From contig JAJEKB010020756.1 in assembly GCA_022393335.1 (NCBI GenBank), forward strand, positions 296,033-360,032: a DNA stretch of 64,000 nucleotides, in the 5' to 3' direction. The stretch's first letter is position 1. Each line of letters starts with the position of its first letter. The translations under genes and the position numbers were made by a program. Positions 49,332 through 61,287 of this stretch are shown here, piece by piece. This stretch comes from Macrotrachela quadricornifera. Taxonomy: Eukaryota; Rotifera; Eurotatoria; Philodinida; Philodinidae. Below the pieces are notes generated by a model. It did not search any database, was not told where the DNA came from, and saw only the letters and a list, made by a program, of their open reading frames with translations.

Positions 49332-50162
49332 AATTTAATATATCAGTTAGAGATAAAATGAGGTAATTGAAAAATGATAATATACTTAAGCAATAGTTCT
49401 TTTTATTATGACAGAATTTATCGATAGATATAGATTTTATTCTAAGAATGAATAAACAAATATATATATATATTGTAAAAATTGTAGTTTGGTGTGACTG
49501 TGAGTTCAGTTTTATTCAATAACAAGTCGCGTAGATAAGAAGTACGAAGAACAAGAGAGAAAGAGAACGAGAGGTATCGTACACAGAAGAAAAAAGAAGA
49601 AGACTAGCGAACTAGTGAATGTAATAGTGAACAACAAAAAAGAAGCGCTGACATGTATATAAATATATATAAGTAAGTTGGAGAATACTAACTATATCAT
49701 AAACGAGTATATTGGAAAAAGCTCAATATAAAATATGTGATAACACATTGGGAAAAAAACTCAATACGTCATGTTGGTAAAATCCATTATGCGACGCATG
49801 AATATTGTCAACACTTGCGAATGTCCTACAACTCTCTACCTGAAGACGTATATTTAGAAAAGAAGAAAATAAAAGAACATTTACATGTAATAAGATGGAT
49901 TTATAACCTTTTTTTTTTTATCAGTTCATTTTCTTTTTCATTTGACAAATAGTACAAAGAAAGAGAAAATTTCATGGTTTTGGTAGAAATATGGCTAACA
50001 CAAATTGATTTTAAAATACAAAAAATAATAGAGAATTTATTTTTTTTATCCTTTTAGAAGCACAGAAATTTTCGGACCTATTTGTTTATCGTATCGTATT
50101 TATCTTTTCTGTTTTCCTTTGATAGTATTCTGTTAAATAGAACATCGTTTTTCTTAGCTTCC
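49332..50162. other. gene-free region, possible long-terminal-repeat-like fragment
   Basis: The segment from about 49474 (TGTAAAAATTGTAG) through the purine-rich GAGAGAAAGAGAACGAGAGG and the TATATAAATATATATAAG at 49657 has the composition of a retroelement terminal repeat, but no matching second copy or polymerase lies nearby. The open frame 49737-49952 is not gene-like. Confidence 0.3.
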
Positions 50163-50221
50163 TAGGTGATTGAATCCGGTTACCGTTTCCGAACCGTATA
50201 CGGCCGTTTCCGTGCCGTATC
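50163..50221. repeat. fragment of the CCGTATACGG element family
   Basis: AGGTGATTGAATCCGG is identical to the start of the 3.1-kb element (13329-13344). It is followed by the same words CCGTTTCCG, ACCGTATACGGCCGT and GTGCCGTAT. Only about 60 bp of one end remain here. Confidence 0.8.
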
Positions 50222-50497
50222 CTTTCAACAGAGTTTTTTTCAATGGTAAGGATGTAAATTGCACTATTCATCTGTCGGCGAATCAAAGAATTTGCACAAA
50301 CGTGTTTGAAAGCTTGACACCTGATGTTTATGAAATAAAATGATCATGTGGAATTGATCTTACTCACGGCATAAAAGGCATAATACACTATTTGAATGGC
50401 TTATATTTAATCGATCAGTGTTTTATAACGAATGGTCTATATTTTATAACGTATGGTCAGTATACTTTAATCGGTAGAAATAGTTTTTTTGATCAAT

Positions 50498-51080
50498 CCC
50501 ATGTCAGAAAAATCGCCTCGATTTTGGTGATTAATCGCAAAAAAAATCGAGAAAATCGCCGATTTATCGTGATTTTTATTACCAACCACTATTTAGAGCA
50601 CATAGCCAATCACACTATCAATCTATGATATTCATAATATTATTATACCATTTTGTTTTGGTGATTAATCACAATTAATCAAAACGACAATCGGCCAATT
50701 TTTTCAGTTCCAAGCGTTCTGGGAATATTCTTAATATAACTTATGATGGGTGACTTCTGACATCATATTCAAGTTCAGGAACATCAGCTTGATATACTAT
50801 GAGGTTTTCATCTAATCATTTTGAGTTCCAAATATTGAGGAGTGAAAACTCGATTTTTATTGGAATTGATAGGGTACAATTTTATGCAAATATTCATCGT
50901 TTATCAATCTCGGCGAGTCCTTTTGCATCAATTAGTGAACAGAGAAAACAGCTCTAACTGAGATATTTTCTTACACGAACTCTAAAAGGAATCTGCCAAA
51001 AATCGGCAATTAATCGCGATTTATCGTACGATAATTATTTCGATTAATCGCCGAATTTTCAACGATTTTCATGACATGGG
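50498..51080. mobile_element. ~583-bp miniature inverted-repeat element
   Basis: The left end CCCATGTCAGAAAAATCG pairs with the right end (complement) CCCATGTCATGAAAATCG. Inward both arms continue with GGCGATTAATCG-type words (near 50530-50560 and 51005-51055). No coding capacity. The flanks GATCAAT and TTTAAATC give no clear target duplication. Superfamily unknown. Confidence 0.6.
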
Positions 51081-52195
51081 TTTAAATCTAATATTTTGTT
51101 TAGTAAAAATTAATGTTTTGATCAGTAAATACTTTGAGAAACTCAGAGATTGATTTGAGAAGACCAGTTTTAAGCTCGGGATTTGAGTATGTACCGTGCT
51201 ATATGTCTTAACGATCGCAAAAACTACCCGAAATCATGTTTCTAGTCTAAATTCTAGTTACTAAAAATGAGAAAAAACGAGTCAAGTTTGGTTTCCAAAA
51301 CATCATTTGAAACCGAAACCATTAGTCACCAGATACATACGAGAAATTTAAATATATTTTTGAGAAACTTTTCAAGTACAAATAAAACAATATTTTACAA
51401 ATATATTAAAACCTAGTTTGAACAATGAAAGCATGAAAATTGCTCGACATGAGTTTCATCATTTTTGTATGGGTCTGTCAATTTGAAGTTCTTGGTTCCT
51501 TTCACAGTTCCAATATCGTTTATCATTGTTCCAATATCGAGTCGATTCTCAGCTTCCGTTTTTGTAGCCGTGTAACTTTAACTTTCTGACAGCAGCACTT
51601 ACTTTCACATTCAAGCTCGCTCTTACAGGCAAACTCCACACACTACATCCAATCTCACACCCACAAACTATTAATTTACTACGCAGGAAAGATAGTTTGT
51701 GAACACTAAATTTTATATTGATAGTTTCATTTATTTACGGATAATTTTGTACACAATACTGATCAAAACAGTCTTACTGATTGCTTATAATAAAATACTG
51801 ACCATTTAATTTGTACCCTATTTTAATTCATTCATCTGATTTATATTAGTATATTGAGATTGTTACAGCGCCTAAAACAATTCATGCAGGCTCCATTTAT
51901 TTACTATGAGACACTGGAATCATCGATCTAAGTTATTTTCATTAACACTTTCGTACTATATCCTCAGTCATCTCTATGATTTCTTCTTTGCTATTACGAA
52001 CACAGTACTTAACTTTTCAATTTGTCTATCAAGATAGGTAATAGTCTTTGTCAAAACACTTAAAAACTGATTTTAATATCTCAACTTGTACGACCGTAAC
52101 GCAATGATGCAGCTGGATTTTTTGTGTCCTGTTGTTTTCCTATAGATAGAGTTATAAGAAGATAAAATTTCATATTGATACTGTGCCTCATGCAA
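51081..52195. other. intergenic DNA with a dispersed repeat
   Basis: At about 51725-51830, GTACACAATACTGATCA and AAATACTGACCATTTAATTTGTAC match, in reverse complement and with small changes, the segment 63320-63440 near the right end of the window. Related CAGTATT/GATCAGT words also occur at 50400-50470. No gene is seen. Confidence 0.45.
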
Positions 52196-52814
52196 CAGTT
52201 ATCCTATTCTGCGATTTTGAAACTTACCGAATCATTTCCGCCAATTACAGAATCGAATTTTATAAAACATTCCTATGGCTTACTACGAGGCGATCACTCC
52301 TGTTCAAAAAACCGATTCCAGGCAGAAATTCTAGAATCGAAATCGCTGCGGATTTGATAGAATTCCTAATAATTCCGTGGCAGAATTGAATGTTTGACCA
52401 AAGGTAATCGGCTCGTCATAAGTCACAAATATACTAATTCAGGAATTAGACGAAATCGGTGAGAATTCCCAGAGTTCAGAAATTACTTTCTGCCTTCCCC
52501 CTCATGTTTGATTACATGCTTGAAGAATAGTCTCTGAAACAGTAAAGCAATTGCCGAACAGAATTCCGGAACCGAAGTCACTGAGAATTGAACTGAATTT
52601 CTACAAATTCCGAGAATTCTCACCGATTCTGACCAACTTCGCAATTCCTTTCTTTCCTCCTCTCATATTCGATTATGTGTTTAGAGATTAGTCTCAGAAG
52701 GAGGAAGCAATTCTCGAAGGAAATTCCGGAATTGAACTATATTGTGATAGAATTCGGATCCGGAAGTGATGGAATTGATTCCGTAATGTTCAACATTGCA
52801 GAATAGGATGACTG
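52196..52814. mobile_element. ~619-bp hAT-like miniature element
   Basis: The left end CAGTTATCCTATTCTGCGATT pairs with the right end (complement) CAGTCATCCTATTCTGCAAT. Both arms contain repeated GAATTC/CCGAATC words. The flanks CTCATGCA and CTCAAAAG share four bases and may be an eroded 8-bp duplication. It lies directly before the cysteine-rich end of a piggyBac transposase remnant, which it seems to have split. Open frames at 52175-52389 are internal to it. Confidence 0.65.
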
Positions 52815-53025
52815 CTCAAAAGATGCGCTTATTGTAACAATAAGGAAGCAGATTTTCGATCCAACATCGAGTGCTTTATTTGCAGACTGTTCTTTTGTTT
52901 AAAAGAGGAAAAAAATTGTTTTTTCGATTTTCATAAGAATTTTATGTAGCCACTTCGAGTTAAAATACAATGAAAAGGTTGAAAAATCCTTTTTCATTAA
53001 AAAAAATGGGTACTCAAAGGGTTAA
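52815..53025 (+). pseudogene. 3' end of a piggyBac transposase with its terminal repeat
   Basis: An open stretch 52819-52939 encodes the C-terminal cysteine-rich domain of piggyBac transposases (RCAYCNNKEADFRSNIECF, then a CxxC...C pattern and FFDFHK) up to TAG. About 70 bases later the sequence ends GGGTACTCAAAGGG followed by TTAA (53022-53025), a piggyBac-type end and target site. The rest of the transposase is missing; a few codons left of the miniature element may belong to it. Confidence 0.75.
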
Positions 53026-53156
53026 ACAACAGTTTTTTAAATTTCATTTTTCAGTCAAATTCAGGTTTAACTTTAAAGTTTTAGGGTTGTGGATAAAAGT
53101 AAAATGAATTGTTAATATGTCTTGATTGGTTTATAGGATAAGTTAATGTTTTCTGG

Positions 53157-53729
53157 TTAAACAAACAATTTCATGTTAAGATCAGTTCCTTGATCGAATT
53201 GGATCGCTTCTACATGCAAGACACCACCAGCAACGTAAGCACCCGCATTAGCCATTGAAACTACATCGATTACATGCACACCAGGTGCCGCATAAACAAT
53301 ATCATTTTTACTGCATCGAAACCTCTGTCTTGCAGTTTGACCATTTGCAAACCAAGCTGCTCCGTCTAGTGCATATGCATTCTGCATGTTTGAACTAAAA
53401 GTATTACCAAGAATTATATGATTATCAATGCGTGTACGTAAGTATAATGAACCCCCAGGTGCATCGATTCCACAGAGAGCATGAAAGGAGATTTTGTATA
53501 GAATCGGTTTCGAATGGCTGAACGAGAGAACAGGACCGGGTATTTGAACCAGGGTATATAGGCTACTGACATTGAATGCAATTGGTGATTGTTCTCTCAT
53601 ATAGAATTTAGGAGTATAGTAATTATTATACGATTTCAACGAAGGACTATCAATATAAATGATTTTATTGACCGAATCGGCAGCGAATGTAAAAGAGAAA
53701 AAAACAGTGACGAAAATAAAGCGAGTCAT
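53157..53729 (-). CDS. intact secreted protein of unknown family
   Basis: The minus-strand frame opens further upstream at 53795, but the Met at 53729 is preferred because it begins a clean signal peptide (MTRFIFVTVFFSFTFAADS). The product is 190 residues, predicted secreted. After the signal it is rich in beta-type residues (KPILYKISFHALCGIDAPGG, SLYLRTRIDNHIIL), with a C-terminal stretch VHVIDVVSMANAGAYVAGG. Few cysteines. The size and alternating strands would suit a jelly-roll or lectin-like fold, but no motif proves it. It is uninterrupted and less AT-rich than its neighbours, though surrounded by dead transposons. It could be host or transposon-carried. Confidence 0.55.
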   Translation of the reverse strand: MTRFIFVTVFFSFTFAADSVNKIIYIDSPSLKSYNNYYTPKFYMREQSPIAFNVSSLYTLVQIPGPVLSFSHSKPILYKISFHALCGIDAPGGSLYLRTRIDNHIILGNTFSSNMQNAYALDGAAWFANGQTARQRFRCSKNDIVYAAPGVHVIDVVSMANAGAYVAGGVLHVEAIQFDQGTDLNMKLFV

Positions 53730-53782
53730 TCTAGCTTCGACAGTTATTCGTTTAAAACAATTAAGAATTCTATTCTGATATA

Positions 53783-54010
53783 TAGGGTGTCCCATAAGTC
53801 ACTGAAGAACCTTCAAGATGAATTTATTTCTTATCTTTAGATAAGTCTAATCCAATGTTTTACTATAGATAGTATAATTCGAATCGTAGACATATCAAAT
53901 GGTTCTGCAAATAAATTAAACAATCTACTATCCAAAATAAAAACATTTGATTAAGCTAATCTAAAGATAAGAAATTAATTCATTTTGAAAGTTGATCCAT
54001 TTTCTGAAAG
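53783..54010. mobile_element. palindromic miniature element with GGGTGTCCCATAAG end
   Basis: TAGGGTGTCCCATAAGTCAC near 53783 begins the left arm. TTCAAGATGAATTTATTTC, TTATCTTTAGATAAG and ACTATAGATAGT pair with ACTATCCAAAATAAA, CTAATCTAAAGATAAG and AATTCATTTTGAAAG on the right. The GGGTGTCCCA-type start is typical of some mariner-related miniature elements. Its left end overlaps the upstream extension of the secreted-protein frame. Confidence 0.5.
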
Positions 54011-54204
54011 CAAGGTTTATATGGCGTTTAAACGTCAGCTAAAATGCAAAACAGTTTGTCTGTCCGTTCAAGCTTATTAGAATTCAGCATTCTATCTTAC
54101 GAGAAAAATCCACTGACAGTTTGGCGGCAAGCTCGACCACAGAATAGTGAGAAACGAAGAGTTCGAATCCGAGGTTAGTTTTAATGCATCTAAAGTCGAA
54201 ATGG

Positions 54205-55869
54205 CTAGATTAAAATCTTATGATAATCATAAAAATAACTTTTTCCTTCTTTTAAACAAACTACCAATTTGCAAGTAAAGCACTCGATGTTAGATTGAAC
54301 TTCTACTTCCTTAGTGCTACAATAAGCACATCTTCTTTTTGTAGTTTTCAGAGGGAAATGCATTTCGTTGTCAAAATTAAGGATAGTTTTTGATGATGCT
54401 AGTTTAGACTTCTTTTCTGAAGTAGATCGTCCACGATTTATTCTTTTACTACTGGAGCAGAGAGATTTCGCCACGGAAATTATATAGTTTAGCTATGCTA
54501 TTTTTTATCTTGAGCTAACTGATTGTAGCAAATAAATGAGTTGGAAATAGATGCATTTAGAAAATAAATGAAAATTCGAAGCCAGTTTCTTTTGAACTGT
54601 CGATTGAGACTGTAATAGGATATTCTTTGGTTGAGCCAATCAACTCTATGCGCAAACTAGTTACAATCTTTTATTGTTTGCGGACAGTTGGTTGTAACTG
54701 GTTGATCATTTTTCAACCAACGCGAAATCGAAACAACTTCGTTGTCTTAATAATAACTTGAAGCTAAAAAAACATATTTGATATCCATCCAAATGAAGAC
54801 AATGCTGTTCGGTATAATGATTGTCTTGTAATTTCCTTGTTCCATTTTATTTTTTCTAACAAAATCTGACGGAATACCTGCCCATCTGATCTAATCGTTG
54901 TAGTGGTCTTTATGTTCTGTAACTTTAGTTTTTCTAATAATCTCAAAGAAGTGAAAAAGTTATCAAAATATGGATGTTTTCCTTCAAAATTATGATCAGA
55001 AGTAAGATTGAAAATAACACATTCACTTAAAAGTATTTCTTTATCACGGACGGCTTCTTTTCCTAAATATATTCAATAGTTGAATAAGTAATCAATGACT
55101 AAAACACGTACATACCTAGTTTTATAGCCTCTTTTTATCGATTTTACGAGTGAATATTGCTTGAAGCCTGATCTTCTCTTAAACTTTATCATGCTTTCGT
55201 CGATTGTATCATAGTGACCAAAGTTATAATTTTTCTGGAAATTTCTTCGTAAAATTTCAATAAAACTCTAAACTTTGTAAATTTTACTATAGCTTTTAGG
55301 TTCTTGTTTTGGTTCCAATAAATTATCCGCCAAAACATAAATTATAAAATATATGTAGAAAACCGTTCCTTGACATAATTGAAGAGATAAATGTATTATG
55401 AAATACCATATCTTTACTCTAATACAGTTTCAGATTCGGCAAGTCGTTAATACCCATCAGACTAATCAACTTGAGAAATGACTCAATCTCTTTCTTGCTC
55501 ACATCCTTCCAATTATTGATTTTTCTCTGATTATTACTTGATTTCTTTTCGCTTCCATAAGCTTTTGTTTGATCAGTAATTAGGTTTAAAATTTCTTCAG
55601 TAAAAAAACTTCTAAAGACTGAAATTAGAGTTCATTCTTTGAGAGAGACTAAGGTATGGCCACCATTCGCGACATAACTTTCATTCATTAATTTCACATA
55701 TCTCCTCTGCATACATATAAGAATCTTCATCAGAAAATTCCGGTTCATCTAAGTTATCAATCAGTTCAACGTAATCGAATTCGAAGTCACTCTCTCTGCT
55801 ATCATCATCACTCATACATAAATCACAGAACTCATCATCAACTTCATTATTTCCATTGAATAATACCAT
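54205..55869 (-). pseudogene. decayed piggyBac transposase
   Basis: Minus-strand fragments appear in piggyBac order. There is an acidic N-terminus (55681-55869, runs of Asp/Glu and Ser), then NNWKDVSKKEIESFLKLISL and MGINDLP (near 55430-55520). The catalytic block YDTIDESMIKFK, GFKQYS and KSIKRGYK (near 55120-55215) and DNFFTSLRLLEKL (near 54930-54970) follow. The cysteine-rich end RRCAYCSTKEVEVQSNIECF is at 54205-54474. Frameshifts and stops separate the pieces. The C-terminal domain is clearly homologous to the separate remnant at 52819-52939 on the other strand. No terminal repeat was identified for this copy. Confidence 0.85.
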
Positions 55870-56148
55870 TTGTTTAGTTTTATTTATAAAAATGATGTAA
55901 AGAAATGAAGAGTATAGACATGAAATATAAATGATATGCTTTGAAAATTCAAGAATAACGTAAATTCGTCATTGAAAACAAGGAGATAATATATACCAAT
56001 TTTGTAGAAATAAAGAATATTCTCAAAAAAAATAGGGAGAAAGAGAGAGATCATGACGTTACTATACATTAGCAGAAAGAACGAAGGATATTCGAAACGA
56101 AACTATATGAGAGAAGAAAAGAAAAAGTACAATATCATAAATACAGTT

Positions 56149-56595
56149 AAGGTCGAATAAATGAGGAAAAAAACCGAAGATTGATTTTTCGTATTTGTTA
56201 TTATGAAATCGATTCAATATAAACTTTTTTACAATAAATGGATAAAAACACGTGAGCTTTCGAATCTATAGTAGATTCATCATCAGACCAACTATTTGGA
56301 GTGGCATTATCACCTTTTCTTTTTCCAATAACGACATTACTCATACCTACAAGTATTTAATGGACAATTCCAACGAAATAATAATAATGTTTTTGCAAAG
56401 GAAAAAGGTGGTAGTGTCAGTTTAATAAATAGTTCGTCTGATGATAAATCTGCTATAGATTCGAAAATTTACGTGTTTTTATCCATTTATTATAAAAAAT
56501 ATCCATGTATTGTAACAAATTTCGTATTTCATCGATTTCATAATAACAAATACAAAAAATCAATCTTTCGTTTTTCGCTGTATTTATTCGATCTT
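56149..56595. repeat. ~447-bp foldback (MITE-like) element
   Basis: AAGGTCGAATAAATG (56149-56163) pairs with TATTTATTCGATCTT (56581-56595). Inward, AAGATTGATTTTTCGTATTT, GTTATTATGAAATCGATT, ATGGATAAAAACACGT and TCGAATCTATAGTAGATT all have complements on the right arm (56430-56570). The unpaired centre is about 56305-56440. No coding capacity. Confidence 0.7.
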
Positions 56596-58590
56596 ATTTT
56601 AGACTATAATGCTCAATTTATCTACTAATTATAAATACGGTTGTGTATGACCTAAATAACCTCATATATTTACTAGTTTAATATAAACTAAAGACCTTTT
56701 CTCTACTAAAAAATAGGTCGGACAACGTATGTCCCACGATCCTCAAATGGTTAAAACTACTAATGTAGTTTTACGCAATAAAATACCTATTGTTTCAATT
56801 ACCAAATTGATTTTAGTTACATTATATCAAGTTGAAGAGTTAGATGAACTAATTGTTTTATTTCTAAGTTATATTATGTCATTTAAAATTATATGTATGC
56901 CATTATCTGATGATAATAGATACACTATAAACTAGAAAATAAGTTATAGAGTTATGTAAAAGATATTCAAAACATTAACAATAATAAATTTAATTTTCGA
57001 ATTAGAAAAACGAAAGTAAATTATATGAACATTCTTAGTATTTCAGATTCTATCTAGCGATTTGAATATTTTCTATAAATTTAAAAATATACTAAAACCT
57101 TCTGTTTCGTAGAGAAAATCTCTTCAATAAAATAAATGATAAAGACACTTATATAAGTGCTAAATAAAAATATAAAAAATACTAAATTGATTTTTTCTAA
57201 GTCAAATTTGTATTTGTTCAAAAAACAAATCCAGTACTATAATTGAAAAGATTGAACTCTGCGTTAATTTATGGTCTATTAGTAACAAAAATATTTGTTA
57301 AATTAGATAATTAATAAATAAGGAGAAATTCTTTTATTTATAATTGCGCGTATTTGTTTAAAAATAAATAAAACTCTGAGAGGTCAAATCTCGACGTCGC
57401 GAAAACGAGATTTTCTCTGGTGAAAGACGAATTGGTTTTTTCTTAATCTCATCTTTGTATAATTGTTTTTTGTAAATTGTGCACCTTTTCACAATGCATC
57501 ATATGGGATATTTTATTTTCTTAATACAATCTATTACGCAATAATAGAATGGAATGCAACAATCACAAACCTATTATAATCTGATGCTACTAAGCATTTT
57601 TCAATAAGAATAGTTCTTATCAAGATTTTATTTTTATCATATTACGTGAATAATGGTCAAATAGCATAGAAAAATAGAGCAAAAGACGCTTCATCTTTTC
57701 ATAAGAAAGAAAACTTCTCCATGCTTTCCATACGAAAATAATATGTGTAGGCCACTAGTTTTTAGTATAATTTAAGTAATGAAAATTACTTGGCACTTAC
57801 ATAGTTACCTTAAATTAACAGAGATTTAATCCTTTTATTAGAATATTAAAATTTGAAGATTAAATAAGACATCTAAATTTATCTTCTGAGTAACTACGTA
57901 TTTATGATACCGATGAAGAAGCATAAATAATAAGAAAAGAAGACAAAAATTCATTTTAACGAAGAAAACAATGTTAGAAAACTAAAAAACTCCTGAAGAC
58001 AATGACATACATGAACACTACGTTACTTTTCTTGTCTCCAATAGTTCTTCACCAACCTAGATGGATTTAAATATGTCTTATCAAAATTATTATTGCTTTC
58101 AACAAACGAAAAATGTATGAGACAAATAATATGTTTTATTCTTTTTGCTAAGTTACTGTTTATTCTATTAAAAGAACATTTTTACTATTTAATTTTCGTG
58201 TATATATATATATATTCAGAAATACCATTAACTATATTCTTCATTTGCATTCTTATTATGCACTTATTAGAAATAGAATCTATTAAAGTTCCAACATAGA
58301 CTAAAATTTATTATTAGATAATATTATAAAGAAAAAATAAATTATAAATAGTAAAAATTATTCTATTATCTTTTTCATATGGAATAATGTTTGCCAACAA
58401 TTATATATCAATAACGAACAAGATCGTTCGATAAATGTGATATAGTATAGATAGCAATGAAGCAAAACACTACTTGTTATTTGCACTTCTCATCGTCCAT
58501 ATTATCTTATCTTTTCTCTTTCTTCATAATAGCAAGACAATCATTTTTGTTATTCATACTCTACTAAAATAAAAACATTAATCAAGAAAA
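56596..58590. other. gene-free region upstream of the aminotransferase gene
   Basis: AT-rich. The frame at 56729-56935 has no recognisable features. A (TA)n tract lies near 58201-58213. The ~150 bp before 58591 would contain the promoter of the aminotransferase gene; no motif is distinctive. Confidence 0.5.
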
Positions 58591-60446
<1,856 letters not shown>

Positions 60447-61287
60447 AAATAAACAATTTTTGTTTTTTCAATTTAAATTATTTATATTAGAAGTTTGATT
60501 AAAAATATTCTTATTTACAATAGATTTTATGATTTGTCTTATTATTTGTAAGAAATTTTATTAGATATCTTCATATAAATAAAAAACTATTGAAATATTT
60601 AGAATTTTAACCTAATTTTTATTTTTCATCTATATTCTTAAAAGATAAAAGTAATTTTCTTTATGATATAAAGATAACGATTACATCTTCTGTTGTTTCT
60701 TTCAATGCCATTGTGCTTGACATTATTGATAAGAAGCTTTTAGTTTTTTTTAGCATATACTTGCTTTACAGACAAACAACTCGCAAAAAAGATAATAAAA
60801 TAACGAGCAACAACGACAGTATACGCTATATAATTACCACACAACAAAAAAAGTCTTATTCTTCATCTTCTATTTTCAATTAAATAAGAAAAGAAATAAA
60901 AATAGATAGATGTCATTAGATGATACTTTCAATATAATAATTCATTATAAATTTAACTATAAATATAAATTTATTGTCGATATTTTATTTCAAAACTAAT
61001 ACCACATATATTCATTATGAACCAATATTAATCGTAGTTAAATACAAGTATAATTATATTCATTAGATATCTATACATTATAGATTTATTCATATATGAA
61101 AAGAATGAAAGAAAAATAGTATATATGAAAAGAACGTGATATTATTAAATAAAAAGAATTTTCATACAGTCCAATGAGAAAGAATTTTATATGACGTCAA
61201 CCATGGCTATATAATAAATATAAGAAGTGAAGTGATAGATTACTGTAAACGAAAAAATAAACAAACATAATTGTTTTATATATTAGA
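60447..61287. other. intergenic region
   Basis: AT-rich spacer between two genes on the same strand. No open frame or repeat of note. Confidence 0.5.

Noticed and set aside
49474..49740. Solo long terminal repeat
   Set aside because: Composition and a TATA-like run are suggestive, but there is no second copy, no clear ends and no target duplication.
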